The notes beneath the pieces are model-generated. The model saw nothing but the letters and a program-made list of their open reading frames with translations. It searched no databases and was not told where the DNA came from. Both the position numbers and the translations under genes were made by a program. DNA of 20,419 nucleotides from Apostichopus californicus. Taxonomy: Eukaryota; Echinodermata; Holothuroidea; Aspidochirotida; Stichopodidae. Shown here piece after piece: positions 11,172-19,881 of this stretch. Where the stretch lies: the NCBI GenBank assembly GCA_020650975.1, contig JAIPMN010011875.1, forward strand, positions 1 to 20,419, given 5' to 3'. Numbering within the stretch: the stretch's first letter is position 1; each line of letters opens with the position of its first letter.

Positions 11172-11260
11172 CAGTGTCGTAGCTAGACCATTGCGGTCTC
11201 CCAGAGCCGACCCCCCCCCACCCCATTGGGGGCCTGGTAGGATCAGGAAACGAACAAGAA
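11172..11260 (+). mobile_element. Solo end of a hAT-like element
   Basis: It opens CAGTGTCGTAGCTAGACC, close to the CAGTGGCGTAGC-type ends of hAT MITEs, and reaches a C run (11211-11219) within 50 bases as the other elements here do. The opposite end was not found. The GC-rich block to about 11480 may belong to it; its 128-codon frame has no recognisable protein. Confidence 0.35.
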
Positions 11261-11935
11261 TAACCACTCATAATCCGCTGGGTTCGGCCGCCGGTCTTTC
11301 CGAGAGCCTGAGCGTGCCATATCCGGGCGTCGAGAGGTGCCGAGTATATCAAAAAGTGCTCACGCACCGTCAAAGCCCAAAAGCATGTTTGAGCTTTGAT
11401 GAATGTCGACTACCCTTTGAGGGTCTATTTCTATTGCTTCATGGAGCCCTGTTATTCCTTGCTAAGCCGCTGGGACTCACAATGACACTATATGGCATGT
11501 TTCTTTTACATGCATTTGGCATACGAGAGTCTATCATTTTCAATGCAATATTGTGTTTGAGTATAGTATTCATTTGATTTGGTAATGTAACTGATCAAAC
11601 GCAAAATCTTGCTTGATGAGAAATGGAAAATTTGTCAAGAATTTGGTTCTGTATGATAACATTTGTTTGGCGGTGGTAGGGGGGAGGGCGAGGGAAGGGG
11701 AAGACCTCCAGAACCCCACATGGGAGTAGATCATCGGGGGTCTTGGGGAAAGTTGTAGTTAAAGTTTAGCTATTACACAGATTCGTTTGTTTTACACAAA
11801 GTATAGTTTTTCTGTAATGCAGATAAGAAAATATTGCAATACAAGAATAGCGAGTTGACCGAGGAAATGACCTTTACTTGACAAATAAATAATCAAACTA
11901 CGAAGTAAATACGAAAACGGTGTTGTTGCAACCCA
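11261..11935. other. Stretch between repeat end and the collagen gene 3' end
   Basis: No gene seen. A G-rich tract (11670-11702) and otherwise AT-rich sequence; it lies just beyond the presumed poly(A) site of the minus-strand gene. Confidence 0.4.
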
Positions 11936-11941
11936 TTTATT
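11936..11941 (-). terminator. Polyadenylation signal AATAAA of the collagen C4-like gene
   Basis: Plus-strand TTTATT, i.e. AATAAA on the coding strand, about 100 bases past the stop codon. It is the first canonical hexamer downstream, so 11.92-12.04 kb is probably the 3' UTR. Confidence 0.5.
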
Positions 11942-12039
11942 GGTTGAGAAATGCATTGAAATCTAACAAAATAACTATATTCTCAAAAAAAAATCCATTA
12001 TTTTTTCTCCATAGTCGTCCATAGCTATATGTTTACATT

Positions 12040-12542
12040 CTACTTGGTACACACAGCACACGTAAGCTCATAACCATCTACATACGGGCTACAAGGAAGC
12101 CCGCCCCCACTCACAACACATCTCGACTCCACAAGGTCGAGCAGGCCGCGGTTGTGGTCCGTTCCCAGTCCGTGCGTTCTTTCTCTCGTCTGCAGTTCAC
12201 GGTCAACACAGATATACATGGACCTCATGTGACTAGAGTAGGACCTCTCAGCCATCAAGTAACCCGCGTACTCCAGCGTCCAATCTTCGGATGGACATGC
12301 GTTCTTGGCTGGCACCATTAGCTTTGAATACCTCGACGGTGACTGACAGACGGCGCAGGGAACGTCGTGCCACGTTCGATCGCTCATGGAATGGAACGAA
12401 TCGATCTGATACTCGATACTGTACAGAAAGGCTCGGGTAGAACCGACGCCGGATACCGGCTCGTCGTAAATTGGGTCGCCCGGGAGGCACAGCTGGTTGG
12501 CACCATTTCCCGATGAACCATAGCGGGCACCAGCGGCTACAC
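12040..12542 (-). CDS. Collagen C4-like gene, terminal exon 5: C-terminal cysteine-rich domain and stop
   Basis: Residues 186-352 and a TAG stop at 12040-12042. The acceptor TGTCCACAG|GTGTAG is preferred because it rebuilds the family motif YSGVAAG; a second in-phase AG six bases on (exon from 12536) would delete two residues. Nine cysteines lie here, with GNGANQLCLPGDP, HDVPCAVC, NACPSEDW, YAGYLMA and the ending YVDGYELTCAVCTK. This is the most conserved part of the family, and the end point is the normal family C-terminus, so the domain is complete. Base composition is clearly more GC-rich than the surrounding introns. Confidence 0.93.
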
Positions 12543-15500
12543 CTGTGGACAGTCATTAGTAATGATTACGTCTCTTTTTTTTTTTCCTGTTTTCTTTACC
12601 AATCATTTGGAATTTATGTTAATATCAATAGAAAATGTTCGATGTTCGAGTGTATATGATATAGCGCATGCATGCCCCTCATGATAACTATCTCTATATC
12701 ATATAATGCTGCGTGATACGACTATATAACATCTTAGCCTATACTCTTATTTTGTGTTTGGGGTGTTGATAGGGTGTCCACCGCACATACTTCGTTAATG
12801 ATTCATCGTATATGCTTTTCATCAAAATTAAAGTACAAAAATGAAGACGCTGAGAGTAATAAGACGAAAACGAAATTAACAGAATTTAATTGGGTATGCT
12901 TCTTTTTTTTGGGGGGGGGGGGTGGAGTGGGGTGCATTCTCAGTGCAATGCATGACTTTTGACCAGTTAAGCTTGGTCAAATTGGTTTCCTATATATCTC
13001 CATAAGGAGTGTTAGCTCAGTGGTTAACGCCGGTGCCTTTCAATCATATATGGTCCCGAGTTCGAGTCACTCCAAGATTAATGTGTGTCGTCCATTTACA
13101 GAGTTGTTGACAATTGACAATTCATAATCATGAACGTTAAATATGAATGTAAGAGACTGACTTCGGTCAGCTTGCGGCTTTGATAAGCCAATGATGGCTT
13201 CTTCGCAAGTTCCTGCTTGCAGGAGGATCTAAAAAACATATAAACGCGATGTCGAATACAGCTATATAGTGTTATAGCCCCTGCGGAACAGCTTATACAG
13301 TCCAATGTCGCATTACAAACTGTTCCGTTAAATTCCCTATTTCTTCTTCTTTTAAAAAAAAAAATAATTTTGAGATCATGCTCACGAATAAATTACAATT
13401 ATGATAAGGATATACAGGCAATGGCCATTGACGTCTCAGCCATTCGACATAATAAGTATACTTACCGGAATAAACCAGAGTTGAAGAGGATGGACACTTT
13501 TTATGACCCCATCTGATGAAAACAGCACCGCTGTCGTTTCGAGGAGGGCCGCTGTGGTAACTTTGTCCTCTTTGTGACGTCATAACAGGTATACCACCTT
13601 CTTGTGTGGAGGTGACTACAGCTGAATGTGAATAGTCGAGAAAATAGTATTTATAAAAGAAAGAACCAAAGGACGTCAGGTTGAGATTATGATGGGTGGG
13701 GTGGGGAAGGGGGAGGGAGAGGGAGTGGTTAGTTAGAAGACCGATGTTTGGTGCAAGTGTACAAAATTGTCGCTTATACGCGGCACCACGGCCGTGTGAA
13801 CAACATATATGCTCTAAAAATTATCGGTGACTTCAAAAATAAAAGAAAACTAAAGCAATGGGAGGGTAAAGTATTTTTGCCGGAGGTAAGTCTACCCCTC
13901 CAAAATATTTTCAGAGGTTGAGTAATAATTAGTTCAAGTTAATTAACATACGTTCAATCAGGGAGTTAATACCCCCCCCCCCCCTTCACCCTTTCAAAAA
14001 AATAAAATAAAATAATGAAAATTGACCTAAAAATTGCCTTTTGTTGGCATTTCTATAGATTATTTGAGGTAACTAACAGATTACCTTTTTCATTTAGAGA
14101 TGATTATGATATGTGTTTTGATTGGAAGTGCTTAACCATAAAGTTACCTCAAAACGTTACGACGAAAGGGATTCACTGTAAATTCGTACCACAACTTGCA
14201 TTACAAGAAAGATTTTTTTCAATATAAGGACCCTTTTTGATACACATTTTCCATCTAATCGCTCCCATACGGAAGATGAGATAGTGTAGTTCCTTTGCCA
14301 GTTGAGCCATATACTGTTGCTATGGAATTTGTTATAGCAACAGTTGCTATATATAATGGTTCATTTTTCCTGAGTAGCTCCTCTCGGGGGGTCACCCATG
14401 GTGGGGTACCCCAGGGTGACCGGAAGTACATGACAGAGGGAGGCGTCAAAACGTGTGTTGTGCGTGTGTCCAATTTTGTGTGAAAAACTCCTAAACTGCT
14501 GCGCCGACCTTCTTCAAACTTGCGGTGGGAAGGTACCGCACGATGAACCCTTGTGTATCGCAGATCCCCGGAACCAAAGGCCAAATTTAGTGAAAATCGA
14601 TTTCTTTTAATAACTATACGAGGGGAAACATTGAATTGACATGGGGCCCTTGACAGGTATAATGGAAATGTCCAGTAATACTTTCCTCCGATTGCCAGAT
14701 TGCGTATAGCTAATAATAAATTTGTTCATGTGAAATCAGTGTTAGGTTGCGATGAAGAGGGGTATTTTGATGTTTTTCACAATACATGGTGGAGGATGTG
14801 GGGAAGGGGAGGGGGTGAACCATATGTGCCCCCTGTTCTGCCTTCCATGCGATGTCTTCCCCGCTCGGGTATACGTTTCGCCTGAAGATCGCAGTCATTG
14901 CTGCCCATTCAAGAGGAATAAAGACAAACTTTCTTCAGAGACTGGTACCTTTATACATGCAGTGATATACTTTTATTACAAGTGTGTATTTACCTATTGC
15001 ATCTCGACCATCTCTTCCATCCCTACCAGCGGGACCAGTAGGGCCGGGGTACCCTCGGGCTCCCGCAGGACACAGAATACACGAACCACCGACAGAATAA
15101 GGTGTTACGTTGACAGGGCAACCGAGTGTTCCTGGAGTACAGTCTACACACAAATCAGGGGAAAACAGAAAGAAAGAATTAGGCACACTCAAATTGAAAG
15201 GATAACAACTCATAGAACTATTATATCTTCCCTTTACTTGTGCAAGCAAGAGTTTACGTGATTTCAAATTACACACGCATGCGCAAAGCTCAATCACATA
15301 CTGTTGTGCATATTCTCCCAGGTTTGTTTTACTAAGAATTAGATATTCCTGCCATAGGAGATAAGGAATAGCTTAATTAAATTGCAAAGAGATCAGGATA
15401 ATGTCGGTATATATGTTTCTGTATTTATTATTACATCGCTACAGTGGCATAGGGTGTGCGGAGAGGGGAAGGGCCAAGGGGGAGACGGTTCTCCAATCTT

Positions 15501-18500
15501 TTTCGTTGTCAGTCGGGTTAAATGGATTGTTCACAATATATAGTTTAACCAGTCAAAATAGGTTTATACATTGAACTTTCAACCAATGAGCTCTCTGAAT
15601 CAAACGTATCAAACGTATCTCGAGTTTGGAGCACGATATTGATAGTTTCATCTCAGTCTTGACGATACGATACGAATTACATCATCCAGTGCCGACTCTG
15701 TGCATGCTAAATATACAGAGAACCTTCACAGGTAACTATAGCAACTATAACAGTGAGTGTGGACTATACTTTTTTCCTCTATAAGATAATTGTTACATTA
15801 CCTGTCACTTTCAATATCACTGCAATTCTTCTGCAAGTAAATTACTTTACCGTGTTGAGATTATCTCTTATATTGAGCATGCAGTGCCATCATATCTACA
15901 GTGTGTATTACTCGCTCACCGTTACTGGAACTCTCAGTAGTCTGGTCCAGACCTCTTCGTCTACGAGTTCGACGACTTCTCGTGGCTCCTGTCAATGTTC
16001 TTACACTAGCCCGGAGAAGTGTCACCTCTTGCTGGAGGTAAACAATATTGAACAAGATTATTAGCAAGGGCGGATGCAGGAGCCCTGTGGGAGAGTCAGT
16101 GGTGATGGGGGAGGGGTAGGGGGGGGGTGGGCGAGCGGATCCCTTCTACACTGTGAATTTTATTTGTGCCTCTTAAGCATTAGCAGTAAGTTTATTAATA
16201 AACGAGTTGTGCACAGTAAAATAATCCAACATGCTTCGAGCGCAGGCATTACTTTCTGTTTATCGCTGTTTTCTTGAGTACCGCTCTGTCGGTTATCGGA
16301 TACCGTAATTCCTGAGAACTCCTACTAGATTCGCCACCCTCTCAAGAGAGCATTCACATTATGTTGGACTGAGGGATGCGGTGTTTTCTTGCTATTGTAT
16401 ACCGGTTATCGGATACCGTAATTCCTGAGAACTCCTGTAGATTCACCACACTCTCAAGAGAGCATTCACATAATAATCCATAGTCGTGGGTTTTAGTACC
16501 GGAATGAGATAATTGAACACTAAAAATCTCAGCTCAGTGAGTTTGAAAGGGTTGGGTGGGGGGGGGGGATGGGAGGGGAGGAGTTGGAGGGGCGCGGGAG
16601 GGGGGAGTTGGAGGGGCGTGGGAGTGGGAGGTGAGATGGGATGGGTAATCAGGTGAAAGACATTTTTCAAATATAGGATTCATAATTAATCGTTTTGAGT
16701 TGTGTGAGCAAAAGCGTTCAAAATACTTTAGCAAGGAAAACGTAACACCATAAGATACCATCTAAAAACAATGACCAATCTATTTTGTATCACGATAAAG
16801 CTCCACCACCTCCATCCCCTTATTCTTACTCTCCCGTCCATTGAAACTGATTTCTGCTTACTGACACGACACACTGAACGAACAATTAAAAAAAAGACAC
16901 ATGCAAGCAAACAGCAGGTAAACCATGACTACTTGGTCAACTGACATTGTCGCCATAGTTCACATATTATCACAAATCACATAGTGCAGCAATTAACAAT
17001 GAACAGTTGCATACATTCTACCTGGTGTTCCGTTCTACCTCGCTCATTTTAAAGGGTGTGAAGACTCGCGCAAAAAGAAACGTCTAATGCCGGTAATCTG
17101 ACCTCGTTTCGAATGAGGTGTAACAGAAGTGTTAGACATCACCATCGATCCCAGAAAATACACACAGTTTGCTACCAACGGTTATTAGACACCAGTGTAC
17201 AATCAGTACATACAGCCTCGGTCAATACCCACAGCACAGTGTACAAACAATACAGCGATGGACATCTCAGGTCCAGCTAAAGATAAGAAGGTATCACGTT
17301 TCATTACTGTACTGTCTGCATTTTGTAGCGACACGATCAAAACGTCACTTGCAAGCAACGGAAAGTTAACTTTTGCAGATGGCCGCACGCGGTTTGGGGC
17401 GAGTCTTCAATGCCTTTAAGGTCATAAGTATTGACCCAAAGCTTTCAAAAAAGAAAGCTTCGCCACTAAGCTCTCTGATCCTCAAACTTTCTCCAAGTCA
17501 CTGAGGATCATTTAAAACAGATAATTAAATATCTCACAGTTTCGAGAACTACTTTTATAGATTGGCAGTAAACTGCTAAAAATTTAGTTTGCAATTTGAG
17601 CAAACGTGACCGTTTTCATACTTTCTAGCCTATTTGGTGGCAATATTAATGACCCTCTGTCTCCAACCAACAGTAATATTTCAAAGAAGGTTATGTTTAC
17701 GAGCTCGTCGTTCACAACTGTGTTAGTGTAAGAGCAAAATGGTTTTTTTTTTAAATTACTTATCAACAATTCAATCTATCAAAATTTACAGTGGTGTATA
17801 TATACTCTAGCGTACTTTGCGTATAAGAAGTTGTTATTGTTACTATAGGCTGGTAAAACCCACTTATCATAATCAAGTTTGGCATTTGCTAAGCGTGAGA
17901 CGTTGCTTTCATGCTAAATTTATTTTGGTTTTGCTTGAATCGTTCTTGTTTTAAATATGACGATGTCATGGGCGGCGATCCTGGGGGGGGGGGATGGGGG
18001 GATATATCCCCCCATGAAAATGGGTGGAGGGGATGTAATACACCATATCCCCCCCCCCCCCACCAAATGCCAGGGATAAGAATATTTTCATGCCTACATT
18101 TATGCATCATCGTGAATGTACGGCTCTTTTTTAGCTTCATTTCTCGCCTACCATAAACGCAGTGCGATCTTTTCAACTAAAGCGTCTTTATAAAGCAAGA
18201 ATAGTTGACTGTAGGCTTCATTGGCCCTAAGCAAACGGAATGTAACTATGTGTAATTGTGTATTGCATGTGTATAGCCCTATAATAGCCTGCATGAGGCT
18301 ATTTTCTTCATCGAATAATATAAAAGAGCTCTCGAACATTCTAACGTAGCGCCTGAAACAAGATTGACAGGGGCAATTTTCCCAAAATAACACCCGAAAT
18401 TTAAAAGAAAAGTATTTTGGATCCTGATTATGAGATATTTCGGACATGATATCCCTATTTTAAAGTTGGGTATATGCCGCTTGGAAACCTCGGAAAGTGC

Positions 18501-19196
18501 CGTTTCCGGCCATCTAGAGGGTTTGTAAATCCCAACATTTTCTTGTACGCTTCGCGCCAACCTATGGTGGCGCTACGCTTAGATAGTCAACAAGGTCATA
18601 TCCCCCCACTCGGAAGTACGGATCGCTGCCCATGGACGATGTAATACTTGAAAGGTTAGATCATCTAAGACAGTTCTTGTGTATACAATTTTTAGCGACT
18701 TTTAGTATAGGCCTACCTACATTTATATGCTAAAATGTTCATACCTGCAAATCGTCTGGCGGGTGCAGAGTTGTTGCCACAAAAACGAGGCAGTTTTGAA
18801 GTTTCTAGCAATTTTAAATGCTAGAATGAAGCAGTTTTTCTTTCACTTGCAAGATATGGAATCATGACATTATAAGCCTACACTTAACTGCCAGTGATAT
18901 ATATATCTTACTTTACATGCATTTCTTGATTAATAATAATATTGTAAGTACCATTGAAAACTTGTATAGTATAGTCATTTTTAGCCTGCTTAAACTTTGG
19001 GCCATCAATACGAATGATCTTTATAAGATATAATATCAGATATATCGCTTGTATATACCTGTAATGTCTTGTGCGCTCCTTCCAGAGTTTCAAGTCGGAT
19101 TTGCAAATCCGTGATAACTTTCTCGATAGGAATGTCATTTGTTGATTCCGTGACGGAAATAGTGAGTAGAAGAAGAAGAAGCCAAAAAGACGCCAT
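12040..19196 (-). CDS. Secreted short-chain collagen C4-like protein, five coding exons
   Basis: Join 19196-19059, 16031-15920, 15143-14994, 13621-13466 and 12542-12040, giving 352 residues. All four introns are GT-AG and phases agree (0,1,1,1). Order: signal peptide 1-18; coiled coil about 24-59; polybasic stretch 64-72 (RRRR at 69-72); cysteine box C85, C92, C105, C108; seven Gly-X-Y triplets 111-131 ending in three GRD; linker; C-terminal domain about 165-352 with C176, C204, C248, C251, C268, C297, C327, C336, C347 and C350. The blocks FIRWGHKKCP, LVYSGVAAG, HDVPCAVC, YAGYLMA and YVDGYELTCAVCTK match what I know of short-chain collagen C4-like proteins of sponges, amphioxus and echinoderms. 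Inferred role: an extracellular trimer in matrix or in recognition; the ligand is unknown. The collagen stretch is very short for a collagen. Further phase-compatible exons in the introns cannot be excluded. Family assignment is firm, exact exon set less so. Confidence 0.9.
12653..12705. repeat. 12-bp perfect inverted repeat in intron 4
   Basis: TATATGATATAG (12653-12664) and CTATATCATATA (12694-12705) are exact reverse complements with a 29-base loop. Confidence 0.7.
13006..13073 (+). repeat. tRNA-like sequence in intron 4
   Basis: GGAGTG pairs with CACTCC at the two ends; between them are an A box (TTAGCTCAGTGG) and a B-box-like GAGTTCGAGTC. The 3' half of the T arm is missing, so the CACTCC directly follows the T loop. 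A functional tRNA is unlikely; a tRNA-derived pseudogene or SINE remnant fits better. It lies antisense to the host gene. Confidence 0.4.
13466..13621 (-). CDS. Collagen C4-like gene, exon 4: linker and start of C-terminal domain
   Basis: Residues 134-185 plus one base. The donor TTCCG|GTAAGTATA is near consensus. Two in-phase acceptors lie six bases apart, CATTCAG|CTGTAG|TC; the first gives 13621 and the second 13615 (a protein two residues shorter). The exon holds a hydrophilic linker with a sequon (N162-D-S) and the first signature of the C-terminal domain, AVFIRWGHKKCP (166-177), followed by LVYS. Confidence 0.87.
13622..14993. other. Intron 3 of the collagen C4-like gene
   Basis: Contains a G-rich tract (13690-13730), a 14-base-scale C run (13972-13984), a perfect 11-bp inverted repeat with a 10-base loop (14313-14323 with 14334-14344), and a GC-rich block (14380-14580) whose frames look like repeat-derived peptide. 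I found no further Gly-X-Y exon on the minus strand. Confidence 0.5.
14994..15143 (-). CDS. Collagen C4-like gene, exon 3: cysteine box and Gly-X-Y repeat
   Basis: Residues 84-133 plus one base. The acceptor is TTTGTGTGTAG|AC and the donor is GATGCAATAG|GTAAAT; phase 1 to phase 1. It codes four cysteines (85, 92, 105, 108), an N-glycosylation sequon (N95-V-T), and then seven uninterrupted Gly-X-Y triplets (111-131) finishing GRDGRDGRD. The overlapping 169-codon plus-strand frame across this exon is its antisense shadow. Confidence 0.88.
15144..15919. other. Intron 2 of the collagen C4-like gene
   Basis: Phase 1. At 15445 a CAGTGGCATAGGG word followed by G-rich sequence resembles a hAT-like end. 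No extra in-phase exon is visible. Confidence 0.5.
15920..16031 (-). CDS. Collagen C4-like gene, exon 2: end of coiled coil and polybasic site
   Basis: Residues 47-83 plus one base. The acceptor reads TTTACCTCCAG|CAA and the donor AACG|GTGAGC, both strong. The exon enters in phase 0 and leaves in phase 1. Residues V49, L52, V56 and L59 continue the a/d heptad register of exon 1 without a break, which supports this join across a 3-kb intron. The segment RSRRTRRRRG (64-73) has two overlapping furin-type R-X-R-R sites. A Ser/Thr-rich stretch follows. Confidence 0.85.
16291..16472 (+). repeat. Direct duplication of about 70 bases, 113-base period
   Basis: GGTTATCGGATACCGTAATT...AGAGCATTCACAT occurs at 16291-16359 and 16404-16471 with a few substitutions and a small indel. 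The preceding TGTTTTCTTG (16267 and 16382) is also repeated, so the unit is near 115 bases. It lies in intron 1. Confidence 0.8.
16551..16632 (+). repeat. G-rich low-complexity tract in intron 1
   Basis: Repeats of GGGAGGGG and GTTGGAGGGGCG with a run of ten or more G. It explains the proline-rich antisense frames here, which are not genes. Confidence 0.75.
17959..18642. mobile_element. 668-bp non-autonomous DNA element with 15-bp inverted ends and 8-bp target duplication
   Basis: The element proper is 17967-18634. It begins CATGGGCGGCGATCC and ends GGATCGCTGCCCATG, 14 of 15 paired. Both flanks carry the identical 8-mer GACGATGT (17959-17966 and 18635-18642). Both ends continue within about 20-25 bases into GGGGGGATAT. 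The 8-bp duplication suggests hAT, or possibly P-like, mobilisation. No transposase is encoded; the frames inside are short. It sits in intron 1 of the collagen gene. Confidence 0.85.
19059..19196 (-). CDS. Collagen C4-like gene, coding exon 1: signal peptide and start of coiled coil
   Basis: Residues 1-46. The start at 19194-19196 was chosen because it has A at -3 and G at +4 and directly precedes a classic signal peptide (MASFWLLLLLLTISVTES). An in-frame ATG eight codons upstream (19218-19220) has a poor context, with T at -3. The exon ends in a CAG|GTATAT donor in phase 0. After the signal peptide the sequence is a heptad-repeat helix with I28, L31, L35, L38, H42 and L45 at a/d positions. 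A TTTAAAAAG box on the minus strand (19253-19261), about 57 bases upstream of the start, could be a weak TATA element, but this is not demonstrable. Confidence 0.85.
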
Positions 19197-19232
19197 CTTA
19201 ACAGAGATTAAAATCCGCATACAAAAGGTCCA

Positions 19233-19252
19233 TATGTATGTATGTATGTATA
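19233..19252 (+). repeat. (ATGT)n microsatellite
   Basis: About five units of ATGT just upstream of the collagen gene's first coding exon. Confidence 0.85.
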
Positions 19253-19261
19253 CTTTTTAAA

Positions 19262-19845
19262 GGAAAAGTTACCCAAACTATGGAGCCTAGGTACGAAAAC
19301 CAAACAACTTGAACTGATCCAGTGGCCTCTGCATGTGATGTTTGATCCCTTTGTTTGTTCCTGCATGGACAATCATTTGTCTTTTGAATGACAGGATATG
19401 AACAGAGCGGTGTTTTCCTAAAACTACTAATGTTATAACAACAACAAAAAAAGCTCCAAAGTAATATACAGTGGCTTTGAAGGGTCATAACGGGAAACTG
19501 AAACCGCGTAGATCATACGAAGTATTTCATTTCACCGGAATTGCGACTCTTCACTGTTTTCGTGCCAGAAGTCCGTTGCTTATTGCACTTGCATATATGT
19601 ATGGGTTAATTGGCAGATCTCGTATTTACTGACACTAAGGTTTACCATGATTATAGAAAACATTTCGTTTAACTAAACTTAAAGGATCTCAAAACATTCG
19701 TGATATACATATCATTTGACGCATAGTCGCATTAAAACACTAGTGAGACGGTGGTGTAAAATTAATTTAGGTTCCAAACTTTTCTCGTTCGTTTATCTTC
19801 ATAACAGTCCTATAACATTTTGATATCTAATTAACATGACGATGA
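19262..19845. other. Upstream region of the collagen C4-like gene
   Basis: No gene is recognisable and no clear promoter motif can be asserted. It would hold the proximal promoter if exon 1 is the first exon. Confidence 0.35.
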
Positions 19846-19881
19846 TACCTGTAATACCTCTTATTCCGTTGGATATATCAT

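Noticed and set aside
11191-11577. 128-codon plus-strand open frame
   Set aside because: It starts in the C run of a hAT-like end, shows no domain, and ends in AT-rich sequence without gene-like features.
13587-13599. 13-base word AGGTATACCACCT shared by exon 4 and the palindrome region (6136-6148)
   Set aside because: Several exact 13-mer matches are expected by chance within 20 kb, and the surrounding sequence is in a different order.
14255-14584. 109-codon minus-strand frame inside intron 3
   Set aside because: The peptide resembles translated repeat DNA, is not flanked by phase-1 splice sites, and the region contains a hairpin and palindromic GC blocks.
14752-15261. 169-codon plus-strand open frame
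   Set aside because: It is the antisense shadow of collagen exon 3; the minus strand has the splice sites, Gly-X-Y triplets and matching phases.
15802-15830. 29-base segment with acceptor and donor sites in intron 2
   Set aside because: Its length is not a multiple of three, so inserting it between two phase-1 junctions would shift the frame.
16443-16761. Proline-rich minus-strand frames
   Set aside because: They are translations of the GGGAGGGG low-complexity tract in two frames at once.
19194-19220. Upstream ATG at 19218-19220 as the start of the collagen-like protein
   Set aside because: Its context is poor and it would place eight residues, two of them charged, ahead of the signal peptide; the ATG at 19196 has an optimal context.
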